Shown here in pieces: positions 12,028 to 23,621 of a stretch of DNA of 64,000 nucleotides. The notes below the pieces were generated by a model. The model was given only the letters and a program-made list of their open reading frames with translations. It did no database searches and was not told where the DNA came from. Numbering within the stretch: position 1 is the first letter of the stretch; every line of letters begins with the position of its first letter. The translations under genes were made by a program, and so were the position numbers. Source of the stretch: Cryptomeria japonica (taxonomy: Eukaryota; Streptophyta; Pinopsida; Cupressales; Cupressaceae); assembly GCF_030272615.1 (NCBI RefSeq), contig NC_081414.1, positions 3,535,501 through 3,599,500 on the forward strand, in the 5' to 3' direction.

Positions 12028-12312
12028 GCTTTAGATGATAAGGATCCTCCTTTCCAACAAATCAAAGAGGACATTAATAATGATGATAGAAAGGAAAATT
12101 TACCCACAAAGGATGATCCTTCGTCATCCATTTATCCCTTTGCCCCTTCAAAATATCAAAAAGATCTTCTCCCACTAATTGCTAAATCTATTCTTGTTTT
12201 TTCATCACAACATGAGGATATTTTATATGAGCTGCTTAAAGCCAACTTAATTACTCTACCCTTGAAAACTCAAAGAAAGAATTGTAAGAAACAAATGGGC
12301 AATTATTTTTTT

Positions 12313-12378
12313 TGCAAGTATCATCAAATACATGGCCATTCTACCAATGAGTGTCATGACTTAGAGAATCGAATTTGA
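12313..12378 (+). pseudogene. Gag zinc-like motif, copy B
   Basis: The frame reads CKYHQIHGHSTNECHDLEN, the Cys-x2-His-x4-His-x4-Cys pattern seen in many gypsy gag proteins. It is better preserved than the copy at 8370. Confidence 0.6.
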
Positions 12379-13329
12379 CAGCTTGTTATAACTCATATCA
12401 TTCAAATATTAGATGAAGATGGGATGACCTCTCATCTTATTTCTTCTCTATAACATCTTCTTAACTCCTCATGTTGCTCCTCACCCTATGTCAATAGTAG
12501 TAAACTTTATTGGGGGATCTTTGTCATGAGTGGTAATTCTTTTTCAATAACAATCCTACTTGGGCAGAAACATAACTTTTCCTTGTCTCCTCGCTTGAGG
12601 AGCAAGGATAATATATATTCATTCTCTCTCTTCGTTTTGAAGATTACCTCTTCTTTTGAGTTGTATTGTGCATATCTTAATATCTTTTCTTGCATGGAAT
12701 TGTTCCTTCATGCACGAGTACATGTGTGTTCCTTGCCAGGACCTTTTTTCTTTGTTTGAAGTGCTACATCTTCTTATGTATAATTTCTCTTTGGAGGTTG
12801 TGTAATCCTTCTCATTGTCCCTATACTGGGGGGAATTGATCTTTCCTATCCATTATAAAGATCCACTTTTCCTTTGTTGAGTGGTGTTTGCTTACAATAC
12901 AATGTCATTCCTCGTGTGAAGTTGTTTTCTCAAGGATTCTCTCTTATGAAAGAGGTGTGTATCCTTGTCTAAAATCTCTTCTTCACTTGGCAGTGTATAT
13001 ATATTTTAAACAAGCCCTTCACTTTGGGTCAAAAGTGTGTCATCCTTCATCAAGAATCCCTTTCACTTAGCAATAGGGAGAAGGTGTGGATTCTTGTTCT
13101 CCTTTCTCACTTTTAATTGATGATGTTATTTTTGTTCAAAAAAACTCCTCTTGGAGGTAGATGTCTTTTTCAACTATCTTCTGCTTGCTTATAGGAGTTA
13201 TGCCTCTTTATCTTGGATTTATGAACATTGTTTCTTAAAAGGATACTTGCTTGGTGTTGAAGATGTGTATCCTTGTTTCTGTATTCCTTAAGACATCAAC
13301 ATAGGAATATGCTGACATCTTAAGGGGTG

Positions 13330-13725
13330 GGCATTGCATATCACTCTCTTTGTACTGTATTTTTATACCATATTTTGCATATCTTATATGAGGTGATCAT
13401 TCTCAAAACCAGACCAACAAAGTCTTATATGAGATGTTTCATGATTGAAACCAGACACAACATTTTTATGTCTTATATGAGGTACACATTCTTGAAACCA
13501 TACCAACAAAGTCTTATACGAGATGTTCCTGAACTAGACATATATTTGTCTTATATGGGGTATACATGATCAAAACTAGACCAACACAGTCTTATAAGAT
13601 ATGTTCCTGAAACCAGACACTTTTATTTTATTCTATGTCTTATATATGTTGTTGCATGCTCAAAACGAGACCAACAAGTATTATACGAGTTGCTTAATTC
13701 CTGAAACCAGACAACAACATATGCA
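13330..13725 (+). repeat. Degenerate tandem repeat around GTCTTATATGAGGT
   Basis: The phrases CTTATA(T/C)GAG, GAAACCAGAC and ACCAACAAAGTC alternate about every 40-50 bases, giving a higher-order period near 90-100 bases with roughly four units. It sits at the 3' tail of internal copy B. Confidence 0.7.
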
Positions 13726-13726
13726 G

Positions 13727-13872
13727 CAGGGTGAGTGGAACTAGCAAACCACAAGTAGACTATTTCAACTCTACTCCCCAACATAGATCACCTAGCATAA
13801 CACATCTTTCTAGCTCATGGCATCCATGTCCTCTCTTTTCTCTTACTTTAGAGCTCATAGCTTGGCTATTTG
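13727..13872. repeat. Repeat shared with 31897-32060
   Basis: Shares in order GTGGAACTAGCA, GATCACCTAGCATAACACATC and a downstream CATAGC block with the sequence right of the minus-strand copia element. The two segments probably come from the same older repeat, cut by rearrangement. It ends abruptly at the copia gag fragment starting at 13873. Confidence 0.6.
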
Positions 13873-13981
13873 TTGATCCTAGAGAGGAGAGATATGTTTC
13901 CATTCTTCTACACCAAAATGCATAGTTGGTTCCATTAAACATGGGAGCTTTAGAAGAGGAGGAAGACTCATTTCTTGCCAT
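13873..13981 (-). pseudogene. Truncated copia gag start beyond the left LTR
   Basis: Reading right to left from 13981, the frame begins MARNESSSSSKAPMF and continues through the NYAFWCRRMETYL block, matching the start of gag at 29215 almost exactly. It stops at residue 36, where homology ends at 13873. Between it and the LTR is a primer-binding-site variant (14037-14054). So the left LTR at 14055-15629 has internal sequence on both sides. Confidence 0.85.
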
Positions 13982-14054
13982 TGTGTTCTAAGACCAAAAT
14001 CTACCCAAGTTAGAGAAAGCTTATTTGACTGAGAACCTAGGATCTAATACCAAT

Positions 14055-15629
14055 TGTTGAACACAATGTACCACTGAGAGGGGGGTGAATCAGTGGTTCC
14101 CAATATTCTAAACCTTTAAAACCAAACTCTTGGTACCAGTTATCAAATCAAACACAAGGAGAATATATTGGTGAGCTAAGGAAAGAGATCAAATGCAAAC
14201 ACATGAAGATACTCAACACATAACACCAGATATATGAGAAAAACCCAATGTGGGAAAAACCTCGGTGAAATGTTTTTTGAGACTAATGCTCTAATCTAGC
14301 CTCACAATAAACATTGATTGCAAAGTTTAAGGCACCAACCCAAGGAGCACCAACCCCTGATTTTAGGGTACCAACCCCTGCACTGAGCTCCAACTCAGTG
14401 ATGTACTATAGATCAGATTAATACAATGGTTGTAATCTTGTTACAAATGAGTTTTGTAACTCTTGCAATCAAAAACTTCACAGGTTTAACTCTTCTCAAC
14501 TGGTTCTCCCTTGCTCAGTTCTCTAACGGTTCTTTGTTCTCTATTTATACCTTTTCTGCCCCGATTTTGTCTTGCATACCTTGCACCAGTACATTCTCTT
14601 ATCTCCTTCACCTTCTGTAGCTTTCTTCTTGAATCCCCCTTGTCAGTTTACACAATTGTAGTTCTATTTGGTAGCTTGTCAGGCTCTAACTTTACTAGTA
14701 GGACCTTTGATAAACCTTTTAGCGATTCTACCTTTTTGTCAGACAACTCCAACACTCAAATGCTTTTGATCTTCTCTCTGATCACTCTCTGCTCTCTCAA
14801 TTACTCTATTTTTTTCAGCATCAAGCATCATCAACTTAAGTCTTCAGTTTGCATATTTATACTTGACTGTTCCCGCCAAAACCTATATTCAAACTGGGAA
14901 CGGTAGGGTTTTTCTCCATCGATAAAACCTATATCAAATCTAATCAGATCTCCTTTCCTTGATTGATGATCTGTAGAAGATCAAACACCACTGCCATTTC
15001 TGATGACATTTGTACGTGCTTTCTATATTTAGCGACATGCAACTTGTTTTTCAGTCTTGCTCTGTCATTCACCATTAATGCTTCAGTTGTTTCCTTGGAC
15101 CATCAAGCATAAATATTGGATTGTCATGCTTGATTTATGTCACCAAAAAGCTTCTGCATCTCGATCCGTCTCGAGCCGCACTTCTTCTGTCATTGAGCCG
15201 TGATTCACGAGTTCTTTATTTAAAGTCGACCTGCTCATCACCTATCATGTCAATGGACGGTTGCCTGCCACATGGAATCTACGAGTCATCCTCAAACACC
15301 ATCCAATTCAACCTAGTCTTCTATGCTGGTTTGAGTTCATTCACTGACCAAGACACACAATCGGTGTTTTACCGGTTCATATACCCTATTGCTGGATCAT
15401 ATTGACTTGGAATGCTTCTGGTTTTGTGTCCATACTTCATGTGATCCAACAACCATTCACTGTGTTGGTTTGTTTTTTTCGTGTTCACACATGATCACCA
15501 GTGGATCTCCTTATTGCATCTGCATACTGGGAACATACCTACTAATTGACATTTCATACCGGTTTCCAATACTTACTTGCCGGTTATCATCCCATACCGG
15601 TTGACATTAATGACAACACAATGCCAACA
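14055..15629 (-). mobile_element. Left (3') LTR of the minus-strand copia
   Basis: 1575 bp, TGTTGGCATTGTG...TGTTCAACA on the minus strand. A polypurine tract adjoins it at 15630-15642 (right side) and a primer-binding site adjoins its other edge, so it acts as the 3' LTR of one copy and the 5' LTR of a second, truncated copy. It carries a TATA box (minus TATAAATAG, 14541-14549). Confidence 0.88.
14541..14549 (-). promoter_or_regulatory. LTR TATA box
   Basis: TATAAATAG on the minus strand, within the left LTR. The same motif is at 29754-29762 in the right LTR. Confidence 0.55.
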
Positions 15630-15642
15630 ATCTCCCCCTTTG
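15630..15642 (-). promoter_or_regulatory. Polypurine tract of minus-strand copia
   Basis: Minus strand AACAAAGGGGGAGAT directly before the LTR start. Two further AAAGGGGGAGA-like tracts lie upstream at about 15691-15702 and 15769-15778. Confidence 0.75.
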
Positions 15643-16182
15643 TTATTGATGTCAACACACTTTGTTCCTTCACCCGGCCTATTGGACCATTCTCCCCCTT
15701 TGAAAACAATGACAAAGGGTCGGGGCATCCCTCCATTTAATTCATTTTCCATCGATTATATAGTGTATTCTCCCCCTTTTACCACTATCCGCTCAACCAA
15801 CAACATATAAGATGGAGGAAATAGACACCAACTGACATCAATTATTCATAAGAATCAAATGTGATTGTACTATGAAGTACATTCTCGTAAGCATGAAATT
15901 CTCTTGGGTATTCCTACAACAATTCCCTTCTTCTGCAGTTTGTTCTTCCGGTACACCTGTCTAGTGTTCCTTTCACCTAGTGGTCCAATTGATTTTTATT
16001 AAAGTAGAAATTGAATAGACATTGAAAGAACTTTCAAATGAGGACCAATGAGTACTACCCAAAAGCTCAAGCATGTCGGTACGGAAACATAATCACTTGA
16101 ACTCCCCTGTGTGCAACATATTGTCCAAGAGATAAAAGATTTTGCAATAAACTCCCCCTAAACCATAGATCTCCATACACAT

Positions 16183-16752
16183 TTAAGTGCATGAAGCAAG
16201 TGACACCACTCCTAACTTGTGTCTTAGATAATCAAATGTATTTACTGGGAGAGGCTTGGGGAAGATATCAGCCACTTGTTCACTAGTAGGGACATACTCT
16301 TCCTTGACTTCCTGATCTGCCACCTTCTCCCTGAGAAAATGATATTTGATGGCAATATGCTTTGTTCTTGAGTGCATAACTGGATTTTTTGATATGTTAA
16401 TTACACTGGAATTGTCACATTGGATGGAAATGGGGTCAAACATCTCTACCTGAATATCCTTGACGGTCTGCTTCATCCATAGCACCTGAGAACAACATAT
16501 GACATGAACAATATATTCTGCCTCAGCAGTAGATAGAGAAACTGAATCCCGCTTCTTGTTGTGCCATGATACCAACCGGTTACCTAAGAAGAATGCACCA
16601 CCACTTGTGCTCTTCTGGTCATCAATGCAGCCTACCCAATCATCATCAGTGTAGGCATGCAAGATAAAATCCCCATGCTCAGGATACCATTGTGCATAAT
16701 CAAGTGTCCCTTGTATATACCGAAATATCCTCCTGACTGCATTTACATGTGA
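16183..16752 (-). pseudogene. Copia RNase H domain (minus-strand element)
   Basis: C-terminal part of the polyprotein. It includes the copia RNase H landmarks DDDWVGC, DQKSTSGG, STAEAEY, the CDN block and the terminal KHI..KYHFLRE block, ending at a TAA near 16183. The preceding piece to 16752 is in frame but separated from RT by a stop at about 16750 in a position where copia proteins have a conserved residue. RNase H degrades the RNA strand of the RNA-DNA hybrid during reverse transcription. Confidence 0.85.
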
Positions 16753-17679
16753 CTATTTGGGTGTAGATTGAAATCTAGCCACCATGCATACTGCCTGCAC
16801 TATATCCGGTGTAGAAGCAGTAAGATATAACAAGTTGCCAATCATGGATCTATACAATGTCTGATCTGCTACCAGTGATTCATCATCCTTGCTCAACTTG
16901 CATCTGGTCACCATGAGGGTACTTACCAGTTTGTTGTCTTTCATTTGGAATTTCTTCAACATGTCCTGGGCATACTTGGTTTGAGAGACAAAAATTCCCT
17001 TGTCTCGTTGTGAGACCTGCAAACCAAGAAAAAATGATATCTCTTCAAGCATAGACATCTTAAATTCTATTTTCATTTGATCAGCAAAGTCCTTGCATAG
17101 AGTGTCCTTTTTACCTCCAAAAATGATGTCATCCACATACACAACCACAATAATCATGTGGTTTTCTTCTATTTTAACATACAAATTGTTGTTTGCACTC
17201 CCTTTTCTGAAATTTTGCTCCTTTAGATACTTATCCAGTCTAGAGTACCATGCTCTAGGAGCTTGCTTCAACCCATACAATGCTTTCTTCAACCAACACA
17301 CAAAGGTTTCATTATCATGTAGCATAAAACCTTCTAGTTGTTCCATGTATACTTTCTCTTCTAAATTTCCATTTAGGAAAGCAGATTTGACATCCATTTG
17401 ATAAACTTTATAATCCTTGTAGGCATAGAAAACAAGAAACATCCTAATAGCTTCTAGTCTAGCCACTGGTGTAAATGTTTCTTCAAAGTCAATTCCTTCT
17501 ACTTGAGAATATCCTTTACACACTAACCTTTCTTTGTGGCTCACAATCTTCCCTTCTTCATTCATCTTGTTCTGGTATATCCACTTTGTGACAATGACAT
17601 TCTTATCAACCGGTCTAGGAACTAATTCCCAAGTCTTATTCTTCTCAATCTGTTGCAGTTCCTCTTCCATTGCATCCAT
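16753..17679 (-). pseudogene. Copia reverse transcriptase domain (minus-strand element)
   Basis: 308-residue open stretch starting at MDAMEEEL. Landmarks in order: WELV, TKWIY, the FTPVARLE block, [21 protein letters not shown], and the catalytic YVDDIIFG box, which is intact. It ends FQSTPK then a stop. A stop at about 17685 separates it from the integrase part. RT copies the element RNA into DNA in virus-like particles. Nonsense codons on both sides mean no functional polyprotein. Confidence 0.9.
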
Positions 17680-17685
17680 CCATTT

Positions 17686-18531
17686 CTAACTTTTGATGGC
17701 CTCATTGAATGTCTTAGGTTCCATTTTAGTCATGCGGCAAAAAATTAGTTGTTCATCATTCTGGGAAAGTCTTCTTCTAGTCTTCACCCCATCACTCTTG
17801 TTACCTAAAATCTGCTCTTCTAGGTAGTTTTTCTGCACATACCGATGAGGGACCTTATTGGATGCTTCTTCCAGTTCATTGTCTGATTGAGCTTCTTCAC
17901 CTTCATCATCAGAAGCATCATACTGGTTCACTTGTGCTTGTCTTCCTTTATGCATATCCTCATTAACCCTTACATGCACACTCTCAATAACTCTTCTTAG
18001 TCTTTTGTTGTAGCATTTGTAGGCCTTACTGTGAGTTGAGTAACCAAGAAAAATACCTTCATCACTCTTGGAATCAAATCTGCCCAAGTCATCCTGATCT
18101 TTCTTAATGAAGCAATTACTCCCAAACACCTTGAAGTACTTGACTGATGGTTTCCGCTCATACCACAATTCATAAGGTGTCATCTTGTTGTTTGTTCTCA
18201 ATTGAACCCAGTTCAAAGTATATGTTGTAGTATGAACCACTTCCTTCCAATACATATCCGGTAAGTTTGCCTCATTCAACATAGTTTTAGCCATCTCCTT
18301 GACTATCTTGTTCTTCCTTTCTATCACACCATTTTGTTGTGGTGTCCTAGGAGCTGAATACTATCTTCTGATTCCATGAATTTCACAGTAGTCCTCAAAC
18401 TCATTTGATGTGAACTCACCACCCCGGTCTGATTTTAGGCATTTCAGCTTGCATCCACTTTCCTTCTCTACCATCTTCCGGAAGATCTTGAATCTATCAA
18501 ATGCTTGTGATTTATCCTGTAGGAAGGTGAC
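17686..18531 (-). pseudogene. Copia integrase core and C-terminal part (minus-strand element)
   Basis: Contains the second half of the DDE integrase: the SDRGGEF aspartate block, SAPRTPQQN, the catalytic-glutamate ERKNK block, YELWY, and the FGSNCF and GIFLGYS blocks typical of copia integrase. A stop near 18359 breaks it before the PRTPQQN block, and another at 18532 separates it from the N-terminal half. Confidence 0.87.
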
Positions 18532-19178
18532 CTATGTCATTCTTGAATAGTCATCAATGAAGAGCATAAAGTATCTCTCACTGACAAGCGCTCTTGTCCT
18601 AGTTGGACCACACAAATTTGTATGTGATAGTTCAAGTGGTCTTGAGGTGTTATGTTCCTTACTCTTGAAGCTCACCTTAGTCTGTTTTCCTCTTACACAT
18701 TCATCACAAAATGTGCTTACCGGTTTGACGATTGGTGGTATATTTCTCACAGACCCTTTTTTGCTTACCGCAACTAGATTATCAAAATTTATGTGGCCTA
18801 ATCTCCTATGCCATAGCCAGCTCTCATCCACTTGTCCCATCATGCATTGGAACTCAAAGCATTCCTTCAGATTGTACACATTTCCATCAATTCTTTTACC
18901 TCTAGCTACAATCTGACCGGTACTCTCTTTTCTTATCTGGCATCCGATAAAGTCAAAAATGAATTTGTATCCTTTATCACACATCTGACCAACACTTAGA
19001 AAATTGTGTTTTAGACCTTCTACGTAATACACATCATGTGCCTTCAATTTTCCATATATATTCAGAGTACCTTTACCTTTTATCTTGATGGAGGAGTTAT
19101 CTCCAATTCTTACTGAGCCTCCATTCCAATCTTCAAGCTTGATAAATTTATTTTTATCACCAATCATGTGGTTGGAAC
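18532..19178 (-). pseudogene. Copia protease tail, GAG-pre-integrase and integrase N-terminus
   Basis: Begins at the nested insertion with SNHMIGDKNKF, the sequence that follows the protease active site in plant copia elements. It continues with the VEGLKHNFLSVGQ block, the GAG-pre-integrase HRRLGHINFDNL block, the Cys pair of the zinc-binding HHCC region, and the first catalytic-aspartate block (HTNLCGPT; the usual Asp is Asn here). It stops at a TAG after DDYSRMT. Sequence right of 19178 belongs to the nested LTR. Confidence 0.85.
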
Positions 19179-20734
19179 TGTTGGCATTATAACAGACAAA
19201 GAGATTGTTGGTATTATAACAGATAAAGGGAGATTGTTGGCATTTCAATAAGGATATTGAGAAGGTTGTTGATGATTATGGATATAACTGATTAAGGATG
19301 TTTTACTGTCTTAATATTATTATTTTGTCATTGATGTCAAGAAATTGATTTTCTAATTCAGTATGATGTTGCCATATCTTAAGAAGTATGATTTGTTGAG
19401 TATAAAGATGTCGGTAAAAGACACAGAAAGAATATGATGAATAAGGGGAGAAATAAGTTATTCAATGGGCAACTATTACCGAGTTAGACAATGATGAGAT
19501 CATGATGTTTAGATTGTTTTGATATCCTACATATGTTGTTGTTTGTAAGGTTAATACTATACTATGTTACCGAGCAAAGAACCTAGTCGGTAAACCCTAA
19601 GGAACCTAGTCGATGAACCCTAAGGTTATCGCTATTGGTTAATGAAGACAGAATGTCTACCGAGTGAAGTTTAGTATTTATCGAGTTGTAACCGAGCTGT
19701 AACAGAATGCATTAAATGATTACATGCATTATTTAATGAAGGAAGCTGATGAGATGGAACTGATTAAATGATTGGTATGTTGTACACAAAGTTTGTTAAA
19801 GTATCTATGGCAAAGGAAAATTGGCAGGAAGATCTACAACACAGATTGAACCGCAATACCCTAGCACAAGTTCCAAGAAATTTATGCAAGTTCCAAGGCG
19901 GGGTAAAACATTTTTCAGATCGAAGAATACATTGAACCTGGTCAAGTTTGAATATTTGATGGCTTTGATTGATCATGGGAAATGTGATCAAGGAGATTAA
20001 GCGATTGGCGAATTGTTTATAAATAAGGAACTATTGATAAACAATGTATGCGGGCAAGTGTATGCACAGGGATGCTACATAGTGATTACCGAGCACAGAA
20101 GCTTGAAGACCTGTTTGAATAACAAAGTATAGAGCCCAACAAATGGACAAGATTAGTTCTATGTCTAGATTGTATTGAGCAAATAAGAATCTGCTTTAAC
20201 ATTTTAGATGTGAAGTTGCAGATAGATTTTTATTACTGTTATTTTGTGAAGTGACAGAAAATCTCTTAACCGAGTAGACTTAACAGTCTTATTTGTAAAA
20301 CCCTCTAGCAAGGTGACATTCTGATTGAGTGTTTGAAATCCTTTAACAAGGTCACTTCTAACAAGGTGAAGATCCTAACAGATCTGAGGGAAATCCCTTA
20401 ACCGGGTCACATCTATCAATGTGTTTGTAATCTTTAACAGGATTTGCTTTTAACCGAGCATACTCTAGAAGAGTATATTTCTTAGTGGGTCAGAAATCCC
20501 ACAGTGGTTTTTCCCTATTTGGGTTTCCATGTTAAATCTGGTGTTATGAGGACTATGATGTTTATATGCTTTTGAGTTTGCATGTTTAGTAGTTTTGGTT
20601 ATATTACTGAAGTATATGTTACCGAGGTTGAATCTGATGTTTTTATGGAAGATTAAGTTTGTATGATTCACCCCCGCCCTCTCTCATCTTATTAGCTTGG
20701 CATCTGTACTTAACATTAAGTATCAGAACTATCA
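19179..20734 (+). mobile_element. 5' LTR of nested copia
   Basis: 1556 bp, TGTTGGCATTAT...ACTATCA. A TATA box (TATAAATA) is at 20020-20027. The first 55 bp contain the phrase GATTGTTGGCATT or a variant three times, duplicating the LTR-start plus polypurine junction. Confidence 0.92.
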
Positions 20735-20748
20735 ATTGGTATCAGAGC
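20735..20748 (+). promoter_or_regulatory. Primer-binding site
   Basis: ATTGGTATCAGAGC, complementary to the 3' end of initiator tRNA-Met, immediately after the LTR. This is the standard plant copia primer site. Confidence 0.9.
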
Positions 20749-20798
20749 TTTGGACTCTGGAAGAAAAGTTTAAAGGTACTTGAGGCAAAGATCTAAAG

Positions 20799-21764
20799 AT
20801 GTATAAGAGGGATGCACCGAAGCTGAACAAGTCAAGTTTCTCTACATGGCAGAAAAGGATGAAGCTACACCTATCAGGAGTTGGAGAATATGTTGTATAT
20901 TATCTGGAGAATGATTTCATTACACCTAGCACCTATCCATTGACAATGAAAGAGATAAAGGCAAAGCAAGAACATATTCAAGCAATGATTGAAATAACAT
21001 CTGCATTGATTGACTCATAGTTTAATGATCTAGAAGGCTGCAATGATGCAAAGGCAATGTGGGACAAGCTCATATCTATATATGGTGGTGATGAACATGT
21101 TCAAAGAGCAAAAGTGGACAGTCTAAGAGGGCAACTTGAATCTATGAGGATGAATGAAGGTGAGAACATAACCCAGTACAGTAAAAGACTAAAGTAGATT
21201 GTCAATCAAATCAAAGGAGCAGGTGGAACCATTGAAGAAAAGGATATAACAAGTAAGTTGTTAAGAACCCTTCTACCAGCTTATGCAATTTGAGTCTCTG
21301 CAATCAATGAACTAAGGTCTGTACCCAATATGCCAATTTCTTTAGATGCTACTATTGGTAAGCTACATGCATTTGAGTTAAGTAATTTTGATAACAGTGG
21401 GTCTTCGGTAAATAAAGTTGAATCTGCATTTAGTTCTTTTCATCTTGATGAATCTAATGATTACAATGAAAGAAAGTATAAGTACTCTAAAGGAGATCAC
21501 AGTGGAGCAAGTGAAAGATTTCGTAAGAACATGAAAGAAGTACACAAACTGTATGAGGAAATCAAAAAGCAAGAAGAGTTTGAAGCACTATTAGCTAGAA
21601 GGTTACCGAGAGGCAAAGGTAAGTATAAAGGAAAACTACCTTTGAAATATTTCAATTGTGATAAGATAGGACATATGGCTCCTAATTGTCCTGACAAAGA
21701 ATCTACTGAAAAGAGAGATTACCGAGATGACAGAAAGAAAGATAATCATTATAGAGGACACTGA
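20799..21764 (+). pseudogene. Nested copia gag
   Basis: Starts MYKRDAPKLNKSSFSTWQKR (UBN2-type gag fold) with the WDKL and GQLESM blocks following. Stops interrupt at about 21018, 21195 and 21290. A single zinc knuckle near 21650 reads FNCDKIGHMAPNC, with the first Cys replaced by Phe, so nucleic-acid binding would be impaired. Gag forms the virus-like particle. Confidence 0.85.
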
Positions 21765-21860
21765 GACATCAAAAGAAGAGATAGAAAGACATGCTTAATA
21801 GCTGATGAGGAATCCAATGATGATAAATCAGATGAAACTGATACAGAGGAAGTAGTTTAT

Positions 21861-22319
21861 GTGGCTATCAAAGATGGATCAGATGAAGAAAGGTATGAGG
21901 AAAAAGCCCTAATATCTCACATAAATACTAATGATTCTTGGATCATAGATAGTGGATGCTCACATCACATGACAAGTGATAAACACAAGTTTGTTATGTT
22001 AGAAGATTATGATGGAGGTTATGTAAGGTTTGGTAATGATGCACCATGTCCGGTAAAAGGTAAAGGATCCATAACACTTCTTGACAATGCTAAATGCAAT
22101 GATGTCTATTGGGTTGAAGGTTTGAAATATAATTTGTTGAGTGTAGCACAGCTAAACAACACAGGTTACCGAATAAAATTTCAGAAAGGAATTGTCAAAG
22201 TTCATGACAAGAATGGAAAGTTAGCTACTACTGGGACACAAACAAAAGGTAATACATTTCATCTTGACTCAACTCAAAATAAGTGTCTTTATGCAAAGAT
22301 AGATGATATCTGGTTATGA
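21861..22319 (+). pseudogene. Nested copia protease and GAG-pre-integrase start
   Basis: Encodes an intact aspartic protease active-site box, WIIDSGCSHHMTSD, then the VEGLKYNLLSVAQL block. It stops at 22317 within the W-L-x-H motif that opens the GAG-pre-integrase domain, where an Arg-type codon has become TGA. The protease would process the gag-pol polyprotein. Confidence 0.85.
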
Positions 22320-23621
22320 CATAAAAGGTTTTGTCATGTAAATTTTGATAATCTAATCAAAATAAGCAAGAAGCACCGAGTAAGAGGTCTACCGAGTTTG
22401 GAAAAGCCTGAGAATGCTATGTGCCGAGGATGCCAGATGGGTAAGATGACAAGATCAAGCTTTACAAGTAAGTCCTACACTTCAAAGGGAATTTTAGATC
22501 TTGTGCACATTGATCTTTGTGGTCCTATGAAAGTTCAAAGTTATTATGGTGATAAATATTTCATATTATTTGTGGATGACTATTCAAGGATGATGTTGGT
22601 AATGTTTTTAAAAGAAAAATCAGAAGCTTTTCAAATGTTTAAATGGTACAAGGCAAGAGTTGAAAATGAAACAGGAAGACAACTGAAATGTCTTAGATCA
22701 GATAGAGGAGGAGATTTCACATCTGATGAGTTCAACTTATTCTGCAATCATCATGGTATTAAAAGACAAGTCTCTGCACCAAGAACTCCACAACAAAATA
22801 GGATAGCTGAGAGAAGAAACAGATCTATTGTGGATTGTGCTAGAACCCTCATGATTGAAAAGAAAGTACCACAAACATTTTGGAGAGAAGCAATAAGCAC
22901 AGCAGTTTACACCTTGAGCCGAGTACAAATGAAGAAAGGAACTTTGAAGACACCATATGAAATCTGGTATGACAAGAAACCTAATGTAAGTTACTTCAAA
23001 ATCTTTGGAAGTAGATGCTATGTACACAAAGATGATAGAAATGGAAAGTTTGATCAGAAAAGTGAAGAAGGAACATTTCTAGGTTATTCTTCTAGAAGCA
23101 AAGCATTTAAATGTCTGATCAAATCATCTAACAAAATAGTAGAAAGTGCAAATGTGAAAATTGATGAATTTGCAGAAAGAAATGATGAAGGAAACTCCAA
23201 AGAACCAGAAGATTATGATGAATTTGTCTATGTTCAACCGACAAGTCTGACCGAGAGAACTGTTGAAGAAAATGAAGAGAATATCCAGTTACCGAGTAAT
23301 GAAGAAGATCATACAGAGCCTACCGAGCCTATATTAGCCAAGTATGTCAGAAGACATCTTGCATCAAGTCAGATTATAGGAGATAAGGATGATCGGGTGA
23401 TGACAAGGAACAAACTGAGACAAAACATATGTCTGATAACTGAATTTGAACCAAGAATAGTGAAAGAGGCATATAACAGTGAAGATTGGATAAATGCTAT
23501 GATAGAAGAGATTGATCAAATCAAGAAGAAGGACACATGGACATTGGTCCCAAGACTGAAGGCCAAAAATATAATCAGTACAAAGTGGATTTTCAGAAAC
23601 AAGTTGAATGAAAAAAGGTGA
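22320..23621 (+). pseudogene. Nested copia integrase
   Basis: Includes the zinc-binding C-x2-C pair (CRGCQMGK) and the three catalytic blocks HIDLCGPM, RSDRGGDF and the Glu of RIAERRNR. These are followed by the YEIWY, FGSRCY and GTFLGYS landmarks and the variable C-terminal linker, then the start of RT (KWIFRNKL). The frame is lost at 23615-23621, where a run of six A shifts it by one base; a second stop follows about 13 bases later. Confidence 0.9.

Larger units (their letters stand above)
11134..13726 (+). mobile_element. Internal region of gypsy-like non-autonomous element, copy B
   Basis: Paralogue of internal copy A: gag-like frames at 11378-11581 and 11599-12027, a Cys-His motif at 12313, then a non-coding 3' tail ending in a tandem repeat (13330-13725). 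It matches copy A around the TRIM site without the TRIM. No pol motifs. Confidence 0.55.
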
